From contig JAEPRB010000039.1 in NCBI GenBank assembly GCA_016758965.1, positions 167,132-231,131 on the forward strand: a stretch of 64,000 nt of DNA, given 5' to 3'. A model generated the notes under the pieces. The model was not told the origin of the DNA and ran no database searches. It saw only the letters and a list, made by a program, of their open reading frames with translations. A program made the translations under genes and the position numbers. The stretch is from Circinella minor (Eukaryota > Mucoromycota > Mucoromycetes > Mucorales > Lichtheimiaceae). Below are positions 23,621 through 37,479 of the stretch, one piece after another; position 1 is the first letter of the stretch; each line of letters begins with the position of its first letter.

Positions 23621-26600
23621 TTAAGCCTTGAACCGACTACTTAAAGATGAATTAGATGAGTGATGTGCAAATAGTGGAGGTCGATGATGTTGCGTTGTTT
23701 CTTTGGTTGTACCACAGAATTGTTCTAATCGTTGATAAATGATATTCTTGGTCACTGGTTTACTTAAAATATCATCAAATGCTCCTGCTAATTGAACAGT
23801 TCGTTCATAAGCTGTTACAGCAATAATAGGTGTATTTTTATTTATATTATTGGTTGATTTGATCATTCTTGCAGCTGCTTCACCATCAACTATAATAGTT
23901 TAATGTTAGTTTTTCAATTTATTTCTTAAAAAAAACTATAAAATGAAATAGATAAAAATAACTTACTGATAGGCATACGGATATCCATAAAAATGATATC
24001 GTATCGAACTTCACCCATAGCATTTCGAATCGCTTGTGCTCCATTGCGTACAATTACAGAACGACATTGAAGTGTGTGAAGAATTGTCTCAAGAATTTTA
24101 CAACTGATTGGATTATCATCAACAATTAAACAATCCAAAGGTTTTTTCTGTTGTGTTGCTGGAGTAGAAGGTGGTATTGTTGAAGTAGTAGTACTAGTAG
24201 GTGTAGTTGCTGAAGAAGAGCCAATTTCTTCCAAGGGATGTGGTTGTTGAGTTGTTAGTGATGCCGTCGCAATAACACGATCTCCTGGTGATGATGCAGA
24301 TCGAGTTCTTGATTTTTCTAATAGTCGCTGAGGTTGCCCCTGAGGAACGTCCACTGATCGTCGTACAGTTTTTGTTGAAGCAGATTGTGACATTACCATG
24401 GGTGGTGGTAATAATGGACTGACGTCTTGCTCAGGTGTAACAATAAGACCATTTCCGGACGATTTTCGTCGTATGGGTGATGATGGTACTGTTGCTGAGG
24501 ATGATGTCAATCCTCCTTGTGTTGGTGGTCCTGATTTGCTATGTACATCACTACCACTTGCAATAATACTATCATGACGCATTTTTCGAATAGCATCTTC
24601 ATTTGCCTTTTCCAATACAGGTAAATTCTTATAAACAAATGTACCAAATTCTTCTTCATGCTGTTCTTCTTCTGCTTTTCGTTGTTCTTGTCGTTTACTA
24701 TCAGTCAAACTAACAGCACTTAAATGTAATCCTTTTTGTAATTGTGGCCTTGATGGATCATCTTGTAGATGTTCCGGGTTTTGTTCTTGAATAATAGCAT
24801 TGGCTTTTTCCACTTGTTGTTTATCTGCTTCAGGCAATTGTAGTATTCTACTAACAATATCATCACTCGTACGACCTTCAGCTCCTTCCTCGCCATCTTC
24901 ATGGTGATGTTGATTAAGCATGGTGGCACCACGTAAATCAAAATATTCTGTATCTTCCATATCCGCGGGTTGAGGTACAAAAGCAGGTGATTCAGTTAAT
25001 AATGTATCCCAATTAACGTTTTTAAAGAAAGGATGATATTTCACTTCATCCGAGCCATTGGCTCCTAGTCGTTTTTCGGGATCCAGAGTCATGAGTCGTT
25101 CCATAAAATCGCGAGCTTCCGGAGATACTTCAATTACATCTTCATGCCAATCAATGCGTCGAGACAAAATATTTTCAAAGACTCCATCAGGAGTATCTGC
25201 ATGGAAAGGTGGATAACCATATAAAAATTCATAACATATAACACCCAATGCCCACTATATATATGTGTGTGTGAAAGTATGAATTAGTATCAAATCTTAT
25301 GGTCGTATCGTCATAGTTATATATATATTGGAAATAAAAAAAAAGAGGTCAATAATATAACTTACCCAATCTACCATGGAATCTTGACTAGTACCTAAAA
25401 TACTTTCGGGAGCAAGATAATCTGGTGTGCCTACCGCTTTTCGTGGGGTATCATTACGATCACATTGCATATAGCCAGGTGTTCCTAAAATAGGTGTCTG
25501 ATTATCTGCTGTTGCTGTTGTGCTACGATGATGAGGTGGTGTACCAGTTTTATTACTCTTTTCTGAATGCTGAAGTTGTTGTTTGTTTGCATCAGCACCA
25601 GTAGATACAGAGCTAGATCTAGACCTGGAACTACTACGACGTCGTCTTCCTTCATCAAATAATAAACTAAAGTATGAATGACGATAGGTGCTATTAACTG
25701 GTGTTGTTAACATATCCGAGGATGGTGTTGGTACTGGAGTTGATCCTGAAGGAGCTTCTTCAGGTGATGGTGCAGGTGAAGAAGGTAAAGCATGAGGTGG
25801 TGTATTTTCATCAAAAGGACTTGTTGTACTTAATTCATCTCGTACTCGACGATTCAAAAACCCAATACGTGATAATCCAAAATCCGTTAATTTCAAATGT
25901 CCATTTTGATCAATTAGTAAATTATCCGGTTTAACATCTCTATATTTAATGAATAAACAATATAATAACCACAATAGTAATGGTGAGTATCATCTACCTG
26001 TTCATTCATTCAACTATATATTAGTTATAAATATATATATATAATCATACCTGTGAATAACATTTTTACTATGCAAATAAGCCAATCCAAGTGTCACTTC
26101 AGCAAGATAATTCCTTGCCCAATCTTCTGGTAAATATCCAAGGACCTTAACTAAAGCTGAACAATCGCCACCATTCAGGTATTCCAGTACCAAGTACAAA
26201 TAATCCTTGGATTGAAAAGTATAGTACAATTTGGTCACAAAGGGACTATCTGTTTGTGTCATTAAAATCATTCTTTCGGCCTTGACATTCGTAACTTGGT
26301 TTTTAGCAATCATATCTGATTTCTTTAAAAATTTGATTGCATAATAATCACCGGTGGATCGTTTTTTGGCCAAAAATACAGATCCAAAAGCACCTTTACT
26401 GATGGGTTTAATAATATCAAAGTCTTTGATACTTGGGGGTGTAGGTCGTGGTGGAATAAAAGCTTGTAATGGTTCCAGTGGTGATTTTCCAGTGGATAGT
26501 TCCTTGTTTGATTTTTGAGGTCGTAATCCAGGGGATGCCATAGGTGTATCAATCACTTCTACTTCTAATATAGGTCCTTTGGTTAAGGAAGATGGTGATG

Positions 26601-29600
26601 TAGGTGTCGATAATTTGTTGGTACAGTTACGACTATTCCGTCGATGTTTTCTTAATCGTCCTACACCTCGCTTCAATCTACTTAACAGGCCTTTCTTTGG
26701 TGGTGATGGTGGTTTTTCATTTTTGTTTTTTGGTGGCGGTAGAGGTTTGCTTTTTGATGATGATGGTTGACCAGGCACAAATTCAGTCCAACCAACTTCT
26801 TGTTGCATTGTCTTTTGAAAGTTCGTTCGTGTCCGTTCATTATACTCAAGATGGTCACGCATACGATTTACTACATCTACTTTTTTACGAATCATGCCTT
26901 CGACTTCTTGAATTAAGGAGGTGGTAGTGATATCATCAGCTGTAGGGGGTCGCCAATATAAAATTTGAACCATTTTCGTTTTGGATCGAGGTGATTGCAG
27001 TGATCTTGCTCGCTCATTGTTATTATCATCATCATCTTCATCATTATTGTTGCTATTCTTGTCATCATTATCCTTTGCTGTTGATTCTGTTTCATCATCG
27101 TCATCATCTCCTCCACGACCAGGCATTGAAATACTAAGGGCGACATCAACAATTTCCAAAAGATCTTTGTAAACTTCAACATCAGCCTTTTTTAAATCGA
27201 CGGTCGAGGGTACATCTTGTTCAACAGGTAATGAATCAGCCCCATAAATTGAATCTTTCTCTTCTTCAACATTCATATCCTCTTCTTTCTCTAGTTGCTG
27301 TTTCTGTACATTAGAAGAAGATGTCGTTGTCGCTATCGATGTATCCATCATTGTTGTCGTCGTCATGTTTTCTTGTCCATTTTCTAGCAACTGATTAATT
27401 TCCGTCTTGGTATTATCCAAAAGCTCCACAATATGATGTCTTAAATCACGTAAACTATCATTGCAAATATTAACATCCATTTCTGTTCGATGAATTTCAA
27501 TACATAGTTCAGAATGTTGTTCAAAGAATGCTGCAACTACCCATCGTTCACACACGTGACATAACACAGGTGGGAGCGCCAACAACATTTCTTTCGATAT
27601 CTCTTGATCTTCCACATTCAGTTCTTTATCTTGTTGCTCCTGTAAAGTTTGCACTTGTTCCATCAATTGTTGGGCTGTTTGATCTTGACTATTAGTAGCA
27701 CCTAAACTAGGAGAATCGAGTGTTGGTTCCGACATGGATCGATTTCTTATCATGGCTTTACCCTCTTCTTCTTCTTCGTCTTCTTCTTCTTCTTCTTGCT
27801 GTCGTTGTTCTTTTTTTTGGTCATCATGATTATCAACAAGTTTTGTGGAAGATGATGGAGAATGTTGAATAATTGACCAACGTCTTGAACTAACAGGTTT
27901 AATAACCCACATGGTATGACTTGGTTCTCCAGTAACTCGATTATACATCAGCATACCTTTGCCTTCCATTTCTGTCGTGGCATCATATTCTTCATCGTGA
28001 TCGACCAGCATATGAAAACGTACTTCTACTGTTCTTGAGTCATCCATTAATAATTCTTCAGTAGCTTCGGTAAATACACGTTGATCTTCACTAGATAAAA
28101 ATCGTGATATTGTTGTACCCATTATAGATTGTGCATCTTCAGTTCTATAATAATAATATTATTATTATTAGTTTCCTCAAAATTCTCAAAATATACTAAT
28201 TACTAAACACCCTTCACTCTCTTCTGCCCCAATGTTTTTACCTGATATAATCTAACCAAACAGGACTAACATATTGGATAGCAATTGTTCCCAAACTTAA
28301 TTCCATAATAATTGTACTATTTTGACCTCGCTCAGCAGCTTCTTGTAAATCCTCATGACGATCTTCTTCTTGCTGCTGTTGTATAGAAGCAGTAGAGGAA
28401 GAAACAACAGATCCAAGATCATCACTTGGCATTTGTTGCTGTTGTTGTTGTTGAGATAATAATCGACTTGGTACAGCAGATCCAACAAGTCCTTCATTAC
28501 TATTATTAGTAGGAAATCGTTGTCTTCCCATCGCCGCTGTTGACTCACCACCAGTATCACTACCATCTTTTGTTGACATGCCACTAATAGATTCCAAATC
28601 TGTTGTTGTACCACCTTCTGTATCACTTGCAGTTGTTGTTCCTGTCGTTTGTTGTTGCTGCTGTTGTTGTTGTTGCACAGACACAGGTACAGGTGCCATA
28701 GACCATGCCCAAAAACCACGCTCAGCTTCCCACCAATCCAATACACGATTAAATGCTGCAACGCCTAATAGTAATCGAACATACCATTCACGACATGGCC
28801 ATTCTGGATGCTCATCCCATTGTCCACCAATGGCTTGAATATTCGATACCAATTCGGCACATACACCTTTATATTCCAAAAATACATCTAAAGGCGTATC
28901 CATAACACTCTGAGCTAATGTAATTAAGTCTTGGAGTGTCAAGATAAAAGGTGTAGCTTGATATGAATCTTCAGTAATAAGTGTTATCATATTGTTCATA
29001 TGAGATGGTGGTGTTGAAGTCATATCACCATGACTGGTATAATAATTGCCGGGTTCTTTGATATTTTGTGGATAATGTGTGTGCTGTTGGTGTTGCTGAT
29101 CTTCTTCCTGTTCTTCAATATCTTGTAAACCACTAGTGATATTACGTTTACGTGGCTGTTGTTGTTGTTGAATCTGTGAAGAATGATAACTAGTATGATC
29201 CATTTCTGTCTCACCATGATCCACTTGCTCTTGACCTTCTTTATCGTGATAGTATTCCTCCTCGTTATCATCATCATCACCATTACTACTACTGCTACTA
29301 CTACTCACAGGTTGTACACCTCGTTCCAACATTTCATCCATATCTTCAACATATTGTAACCCACGTTCCACATATTCATTTAATCCATCAATGATACATC
29401 GCATTTCTGAATCACAGGCATCCTTGGCAAATTGCAATCGAGATCGAATTGTATTTTGTACACGAATTGAAGATGATTTATCATCTCCTTCATTAGTTGT
29501 TCCAAATATTCTTCCCAGTCTTCCAAATAGTCCTAATCGATGGTCTATTGGATTATGGAATCGATATCCAACATGTGTACCTGTTGTTGACGATGATGTT

Positions 29601-32600
29601 GAGGAAGTGGCAGAAGGTAATGGCGTTTGTTGTTGCTGTTGTTGTTGTTGAGAAGAAGATAGTCTTCTCGATGGTGTACTTGTATTACTATCCACTTGTT
29701 GCTGTTGAGATGTTCGACGGCTACGATCGCCACCCACAGAACTATTATTCCCATCCATATCAGAATCTACATCTCCGGCAATAGCAGAAGAGGATGATAA
29801 AATAATATCAGCTTCATCAGGTGATGTTTGACATCGTCTTAACTTTGGTTTTTGAACCGTTGGAGCTGTTGATGGAGTTTCTTCTTTGGCTTCCATTTCT
29901 TGTTGTTTCATTCCTGTTGTTGTTGGTTCGTGGTGTAATATCATTGGATTATCACTATGTCTTCTCAAACGTGTTAAAAGTTGATTCGGTAGTCCATACC
30001 ATTCCGCATTTGATTTTACTGAATCCCACCACATGGTCAAACGATGATTCACACGTTGCTTTCCTTTCTTTATTGTTGTTGTCGTATTTGCTGTAGAGGT
30101 TGATGTATTTGACGTCAATGATGATATTGATCGTCGTCTTTCTATTTCTTCTGATTTTATCACATTATATTCATCTAGCCAATCTACCCATGGAACTTGA
30201 TTGACAACTTTTTGTTTACTTTCTTGATCTTTTGCTTCTTCACTACTTGTTACCATGATAGTAGGCATAGGCTGATCACTTTCTTGCCTTCGATATACAC
30301 GTGTAGATGATAATCCACCATCGTCATCATTACTAGTTTTGTCTTTTTCTTTTTCTTCCTCCTCTTTGGATTGTTCTTCTTCTTGTTGACGACCCAATCG
30401 AAGTGAACACCATCGTAAAAGTTTCGCTGATCTGGATAAAAATAACTTCTTGGCATAAGTATCATTCGAATATCGTCGTGTAGGATATAAAGAAGTCGTA
30501 TCCGAAGATTTTGGAACTAATAATAATATTAAATAAAGTATATATGCAATAAATTTTTGATTAGCAAACCATTCCCCTCTCTTATAACACATTACTGTCA
30601 CAGAAATAGATACAAAAATTAGTGATAAAACTTACTATAATCATGAACAAAATAGTCACTATGAATATCTTGTTCCCATCGTGTTAATTCAGGTGCAGAT
30701 GTATTTCCATTTGATACCAATGGATGTTGAGAATGATAATAATGATCATACGAATAGTTTGGATAATTTGGCATAATATCTTCTTCATCATCATGCTCTT
30801 GTTGTTGTGCGCTTGCATTGAGTAATAGAGCTGGATAAATGGGTGTTTGTAAACCTTCCATAAAATGATGATGACTATGCTGTTGCTGTTGTTCTGTTGT
30901 CATGGATTGAGTATTGCTATCATTACTACTATCCAAATCAATTTCTACAACATCTTTATCTGCTTCACTACTATTATTACTTCCAATAATAGATCCAGAA
31001 CGACTATTACTACTATTAGTTGTTGGTGTTGGTGTAGTCGAAGTTGTCGTTGTTGGGTTAGTTGATGGTGTTTCGATAGCAGTATTAGGTAATGATCGTC
31101 GATTAGATTTTCTTTTACTTGATAATTGACGACGTAATAAAGTATGCATTGTATGTTGGTGCATTGTGTGTTGATAAGCTGATATACTTCCACTACTGCT
31201 ACCACCTCCCATAGTAGTGTTGATAGGTGTAGATGTTCCTGTTTTGTTGGAATTTGTTGTTGTCAAACTGGATTGAGATGAAGATGATGTTGAAGATGTA
31301 GGAGGTCCTGATATTGGTGAAGAGCATGGAATAGAAGGTGGCGCATCGACGACAGGATTGGGAAGATTTCCACTTACAATATTGGCTAATTCCGTATTTG
31401 ACATATTTTTTAACATACTCATAGAAGATCGCCGACGTGCCTTTTGTTGTTGCTGTTGTTGTTGATTTGATCCATGAGATGTTGTACTAATCGATGTTGC
31501 TGGTGGTAATTGATGAGAAGCTGTAATTGAAGGTGAAGTTGCTTTCCCTATTCATATTAAAAATAGTAATAATAAATGATGTGAGTTCAATTTTATATTA
31601 TAAAAAAAAGGGGAGCTTAAAGATTTACCTCGGTCCGATAAATTACTACTTGTAACTGTCGTTGTAGGAAATTGTAAAGGACTTCCACCACGTGGTGAAT
31701 GAAATAATCGTGGTGATGAAGAAGGGGAATAAAACTCATCTGTCATAACACTTGAATCCGTAATAATAGAAGAAATCGAGGAAGCTCTTCTTTCATGAGG
31801 TTGATTTGATAAACTATTACTATGACGTTTTAATCCATACCATTGAAAAGATGAAATACCACTTTGATGAGTATCAGTTGATGTAGTTGATCCAATTTCA
31901 TCTAAATCATCTATATACGATGTTCGTTTTATTGGTTGTGGCTGTTGCGATCGTTCCAATGGTGTTGACTGTTCTGAAAGTCTGTTTTTTTCACGTAATT
32001 TGTTAATGGATCCTGATTTATGCATTTCTTGTGATAATGGTGGTTGTGTTGGAGCTGGTTGTTGATCCATTAATCGTTTAGCATAAATTCCTTTGGGGGA
32101 ACCCGATCCAGTAGGAGATGATGTACCAGAAGAATTCATTCCTTCTGCCATAGAACTTTTGCGACTGCTTCTTGATAATCGATGATGATTATTACCATTA
32201 CTACTCCCACTACCACCACTCATAGTACTCGTGTTATCCCCTGTAGGTGTAGATGGTAAACTGGCATTACTCGTCAAATTACTTATATTGTTAAGGTCTG
32301 TTAAATGCTGCGGTAAAGTTGGTACTGGAGGAGGTTGTTGAGGATGGAAAGTAGAACCATCAATCCAACTAGCTCTTTTCGACTTTACCATATATTTTCC
32401 ACCACTACCTGCAGGTGGACTAGCATATCTTGGTGAAGAAGAGGAAGACGACGGTTGATGAAGAGGCGATTTGGGATTAATAGTACTAGTAGTAGCAGTT
32501 GGTTGAATCGATGAAGAAGTAGAAGACGCGAATAAATGAGATTGTTGTTGTTGTTGTTGTTGTTGCTGATTGTCAATTTCACTACCAGGACTACTACCAT

Positions 32601-33006
32601 ATTCCATTAATTGATGTTGGTCCGAAGAGGAAGCAGAAGAAGGTGGTAATTGCTGTTGCTGCTGATTTTGTTTATAAGGACTGTTAAGTTGCTTATTATT
32701 TTCGTTGGTTGAATCGTCACATGAAGAAGACATGGAAGATCGACTTGTTCTTCTTTTCAATAATAAAGGTTGTGGAATGGGAACACTTCGTAACTTTGTT
32801 GAAGAAGAAGTCGATGGTGTACCGGTTTCAGATGTTGAAGCACTTTGTGGTTCATTATTGATATTATTGTTATTTATTGTCGCAGCATGAGAAGAAGTAC
32901 GCGGTGGTGGTTGAGGTATTTGAGGTAAAGGTGGAGAAGAAGTGGTATAAAGTGGTGATGACGAACCTGATGAAGACAGGTTGTCTTTTTTACTATTACT
33001 TCCCAT
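23621..33006 (-). CDS. RIM15: Rim15/Cek1-family protein kinase with PAS, zinc finger, AGC kinase and receiver domains
   Basis: Seven exons join in phase: 31629-33006, 30636-31547, 28242-30516, 26051-28144, 25366-25939, 23967-25254, 23621-23889, giving about 2929 aa, against roughly 1770 in budding yeast. Order: a 1400-residue Ser/Gln/Pro-rich N-terminus; a PAS-like segment ([14 protein letters not shown] onward) across the third intron; a C2HC finger ([20 protein letters not shown]); the kinase domain with glycine loop GKGAFGSV-like, Lys in [16 protein letters not shown] and DFGLSR. An insert of about 140 residues then precedes GTPDYLAPE, as in the family. At the C-terminus is a receiver domain with acidic VDDNP, phosphoacceptor Asp in FMDIRMP, Thr/Ala in AVTAYE and Lys in LSKPV. 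Known family role: quiescence and nutrient signalling downstream of TOR/PKA through endosulfine. Intact throughout. Confidence 0.93.
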
Positions 33007-34858
33007 TTAATATAAATAACAAAATGAAATGTTATTTCTTTTATAAATTGGTGGGTTGTAAAAGGTAAAAAAAAAAAAGTATGTATATAAATGTATATAT
33101 ATAAAAAAAGAAGTCAAGTGAAAGGAAAGGGAAATAAAGAAGGACTACCTCTTTTTTTTTTTTTTTTTTTTTACAATATTAAAGTTTTCGAAGGTTAAAA
33201 AAAATAACGCAGCTTTTTTTTTTGAACAAGGTATTTTTTGTGGGTGCACTAAATGTATGTGGTTTTGCATTGCTGCTGCGAACCAATAATAAAACTTGAG
33301 CTTGGGTGACCCCTTTCATATTTTCTTCAAAATGATACTTTCTTATTGTTATTATTACTACTATCCAACTTGCATATTTCTCATTTATAAGTAAACTTTT
33401 ATTGTTTAACTATAGTAGAATTATAAATAGTTTAATTATTATAAATTTCCATTATATCTCCCTGATTTCTTTTTTTTTTTATACATATAATAATATTATA
33501 AACTAACTGTAATAGCTAATTTGTTCAACTATTTTTTTCTTTTTAATTGCTATTATTGTGGTATTGTGGTCAATATAATAGTTTACTTAATAAATACTAT
33601 TGGATAACAATAATGCTCAGCTGAATTTTTTTTTGTTTTCTTGGCTGCATTGATCAACTCTCTTTCTCTCACACATACACTTAATGGGAACCCACCATTT
33701 TCTTTGTGTAACCTCCGATTGTATACTTTCTAAACTTCCAACTTACCCACCTCTAGTGTAAACGATGCATCTTAATCATTATTATAATACTCATCAGCAA
33801 CAATACTAATAACAGATTTCTTTATCATGATTGCTTAAATAGCTATTTTTTTCTGTTGAAACCCTTTGTTGTATTCCAACGATTTCGTCAAGGAAACAAT
33901 ATCCAAAGCTTGATTATATCATACCTATTGGTTTTTTTTTACCAATAAACAATGATATGGAAGTTAATAAATGAAATACGAAACATATTTTGTTAAAAAG
34001 ATCAAAACTCAGGCTGTTATGAAGAATGCTGATATGGATAAAAGGAGCACTAGTAATTTTTTACGGGGTGCTTTCCCAATTGTTCATCAAAGTTATCGGG
34101 ATCAGACAACAATGATTAAGATAATAGTAATAAAAAAGCATTCTTCCTACATGCAAGAAATTAATTAAGACATAGTTTACTATTGACTAAAGCTGATTAC
34201 AGTATTATTATTCTAATCCATGTTCAACAATGGTAGATGAACGTAAAAGGAAATTCTGAGTTGTTTATGAAAACATATAAAAACACAACATACAGTATGT
34301 TTGTAGCTGGGAACTGTATTTAGAAATATATACAAACAACCCGATAACTTAATATGATCAGAATCATGGTACTGTTTGGTATGGTTTGCATTCATTTATA
34401 CATATGTATTTAGGATAGCAGTGTGGGATAAAGGGAATTTATTCTTTGACAACATGAGCTATTAATTGACTAAAGCTTAATGTAAGATTGAGGACAAATG
34501 ATATTATGTTACTATGAATCAATAAATCATTCCTGATATCGAAAACACACTATAATAAATTAATCTTGAGATAATATAATTATATTAATAGAATTACATC
34601 GCTATCATCGTCGTCCGTCCTCTCTCCCTTACTATTTATACTATTACTATTGATTCTTCTAGATATTTCATATCAATAACAACCATTCTTTAAATAAGAT
34701 ATATATACTTAGATGTCTCTAAATTTTTGTCTTTTTCATAAATATTTTTCTTCATGTAAAAAAAAAATTAGCTCAAAATTTTGCATAATTAAAAAAAAAA
34801 TACAGTTGACTTTATTTTTTTATTTTTTCTATTTTTGCCTTCTCCCGCTTTTAGTAAT
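33007..34858. other. Divergent promoter region, no gene seen
   Basis: Lies between the starts of the Rim15-like gene and the next plus-strand gene. Contains a run of about 22 T at 33151-33172 and other poly(T)/poly(A) tracts typical of nucleosome-poor fungal promoters. Short frames at 33971 and 34213 have no support. Confidence 0.55.
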
Positions 34859-36551
34859 ATGAGACCAGACGAACATAAGAAAAAGGAATCACGACGATAC
34901 CAAGCACGTAAAAAGAATCAAGGTGATACTACAGCCGCAGAAATTGCTGAAAGGCGAAAGAAAGCAGCTAAAGCACGCGATACAGGGACCAGTACAGCAG
35001 CCATTCGTCGACGTAATGGTGAACTTCCTTCTATACAACAAGTACGCAATTCACAAGAACAAGCAGCTAGAATAAAAAATAGTCAATTTAGTCGTCGAAA
35101 ACTAGTTAATAATCAAGATCGATATGCTGAAATCTCTGAACAAGGTAATGTTTATAATTGAAATTGTTTTTGTATTTTTGATTTAGGATTTACACAAAGA
35201 AAGAAAGAGAAAAAAAACATGAAATATTGACAACTTTTTTTTTTTTGGGGGGGGGACGCTGGAATGACAATATCAGATGCCATGTTACAAGATGCTGAAT
35301 TAGGTATTGACCGAGAAACAACGGATCTCGTTTCTATGCTCGGCCAAAAACAACAAGGTAAAACAAAAAGGGGACGTGGGATGTGGAGGAAAAAAGTACA
35401 CTCATAGATATGTGAAAAAAGAAAGAACAAAAGTTTATGATGTAACAAATAGGTGGATATACTATGTTTTGAATTATTAGATGAAACGGAACCTGGATCC
35501 ACTTATTTTAAATTCAAAGAAGAAGATGTTGACACAAACTTACTCGAAAACCAAGATCAATCCATGTTTCAAGTAAATTTTGATTTATATGAAGGAATAT
35601 TAAAACAAGTAGAATGTCGTGATATTTTAGGACTGGATGAAAAGGATACTGCATTGGTAACTAAGCATATTTAGGAGAAAATACTCCCAAAAGGGGGGGG
35701 CGGAAAGATGAAATGATGATAGGACAGAATTTTTAACAAAAGGAACCATCCTAATTATATATATACATATGTGTGTGTATGTGTAATAGATTGATGCAGC
35801 ATTTGGAGAACAACCCATGATGCCACCCAAACCTATTGTACCAGCATTTTCAACAACAAAACAAGGTCTTGTGTTATTTAATCAAAATAAGCCAAAAGTT
35901 AATACTAATAAAGAAACTGTGGATGGAATCTATCTACGTAATGAGCGAAAGCAACAACAACAAGCTTCATCATCTGTATCCATGACAGCAAAACAAAAAA
36001 ACCATGGTAACGTAATTTGGTTTAGACTATATAACATTGCTTAGAAAACTTCCCGGCACTTAATTTATTTCTATGTATGTTTAATGTGTGGAAAATAGGT
36101 GATGATGAAAATTTGGATGAGCTTCTATCAATGGAACCATCCAAAAAAGTCCAAGGTCAGTTTTTTTATGCAAAAATAGTATGAATTATTTTTTTGAAAA
36201 AATCATGCATGACTAACAAGTTTCCTTATCACATCATGTTAACCCCCCCCCCGATTACTTCAACAGATAAAACTATTCCTTCTACTACTACGACAACACC
36301 GACAACAGCAACGTTGAATATAAAAACTCGTTAGTATTTCCTCGATTAGTAAACCTATGATGATAATTATAAATGATACTTGATGAATGACATTCAACCT
36401 GTTAAATATTATATATTATGTAGCATCTATACCAAAACCACGATCACCTAATATAGGATTACCAAGACCTTCAACCACTAAGAAACAACAGTCAAAAACA
36501 ACTGTAAAGAAGGATGATGATGAAGCATGGTTAGATGACATACTAGGGTGA
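34859..36551 (+). CDS. Unknown seven-exon gene with basic N-terminus and acidic WLDDIL tail
   Basis: Exons 34859-35144, 35277-35357, 35481-35656, 35790-36006, 36099-36155, 36267-36329 and 36424-36551 join in phase to give 335 aa. The N-terminal 95 residues are Lys/Arg/Ala-rich and probably helical (RRYQARKKNQ, then AERRKKAAKA), which suggests RNA or chromatin contact. The middle is acidic with FKFKEEDVDTNLLE; later segments are Lys/Gln and Ser/Thr/Pro-rich. The extreme C-terminus, DDDEAWLDDILG, resembles short acidic-hydrophobic docking peptides. Alternative acceptors exist for exons 2 and 3, but they run into stops. Family not recognised. Exons 5 and 6 are only 57 and 63 nt. Confidence 0.75.
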
Positions 36552-36708
36552 TCCAGACCAACTACTAATTAGTATCACCACAAAAAAAAAACTTTATGTG
36601 GTAAACCCGGTTTATTTTTTTTCTTTGTTTATAAAATGTGTGGGTGCACGGGGCAACCCTTCTTTTTTTTAATGGTTCCACCCTTTTTCCATATTCCGGT
36701 CACGGGAT

Positions 36709-36709
<1 letters not shown>

Positions 36710-36742
<33 letters not shown>
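36710..36742 (+). promoter_or_regulatory. Poly(T) tract of about 33 bases upstream of the next gene
   Basis: Uninterrupted T run about 140 bases before the start codon at 36883. Long dA:dT tracts commonly exclude nucleosomes in fungal promoters; the role here is inferred from position. Exact length may be affected by sequencing of homopolymers. Confidence 0.5.
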
Positions 36743-36743
<1 letters not shown>

Positions 36744-36882
36744 TATACAGTGTATAGATGTAATAATACAATCATTTATATAAACCCTTTCAAAAAAAAC
36801 AGTTTTTCTTTTCTTCTTCATTCATGTAATTTTTTTTCGCTTTTTCCTTTTTTTCTTCTTCTTTATACTTGGTAATGCCATC

Positions 36883-37479
36883 ATGGGTACTCAAAATATG
36901 ACAACATCAACACACAATGATAATACCATGATGGAAGGTTTATATCAACAAGATGAAAATTTAAGAGTGACAAAAAAGACAACAAAGAAAAGAGATATTC
37001 GTGTCCGTGCTTATGGTTGTCAACTTCATTGGCCACGCGTATTTACACTTTTATCATATAAGTATCGTCAGTGGAAGTGGCTTCATCAATCTGAATTTGC
37101 ATGGTGTTTTCGATCCACTTCCGCAGAAAATGAAGAAGGCATATCAATAGATCAACAAGAACAATATATTAATAATACCAGAGGATGGACACCATTTGAA
37201 TCCAAAAATCAAGTTAAATTATGGCAAGCCTATTATAATCAACCTTATCAACACCAACAACCCTATATTGAATGTCATATTCATGATAAATTGATCGATG
37301 ATGGAAAACAATTAGTTCGGATCATTTTGAATGAACATGTGGCTTTCACTATGGATCCAGACTGGTCACAACCATTAGTATATGAAATTGCTGTGTGTCG
37401 TGTGATGCGTCGGTCTGCACGGACCTTATGGAGAGAATGGGTCTTGGGTGAAAAACAAACAGGCCCAATGTATCAATAG
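36883..37479 (+). CDS. Unknown 198-aa protein with a WWE-like tryptophan pattern
   Basis: Single-exon frame from ATG 36883 to TAG 37479. After a polar, Thr/Asn/Lys-rich N-terminus of about 45 residues, the protein is rich in aromatic residues: KYRQWKWLHQSEFAWCF, a Gln/Asn-rich loop, then RGWTPFESKNQVKLWQAYYN. The Trp/Phe spacing and 'W-x-PF...LWQAY' shape recall WWE-type domains, which bind ADP-ribose or act in ubiquitin and phospholipase proteins. A C-terminal part follows with IHDKLID, LNEHVAFTMDP and QPLVYEIAVCRVMRR. No signal peptide or membrane segment. The WWE comparison is by eye and uncertain; the gene itself looks real from its composition and length. Confidence 0.7.
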   Translation: MGTQNMTTSTHNDNTMMEGLYQQDENLRVTKKTTKKRDIRVRAYGCQLHWPRVFTLLSYKYRQWKWLHQSEFAWCFRSTSAENEEGISIDQQEQYINNTRGWTPFESKNQVKLWQAYYNQPYQHQQPYIECHIHDKLIDDGKQLVRIILNEHVAFTMDPDWSQPLVYEIAVCRVMRRSARTLWREWVLGEKQTGPMYQ

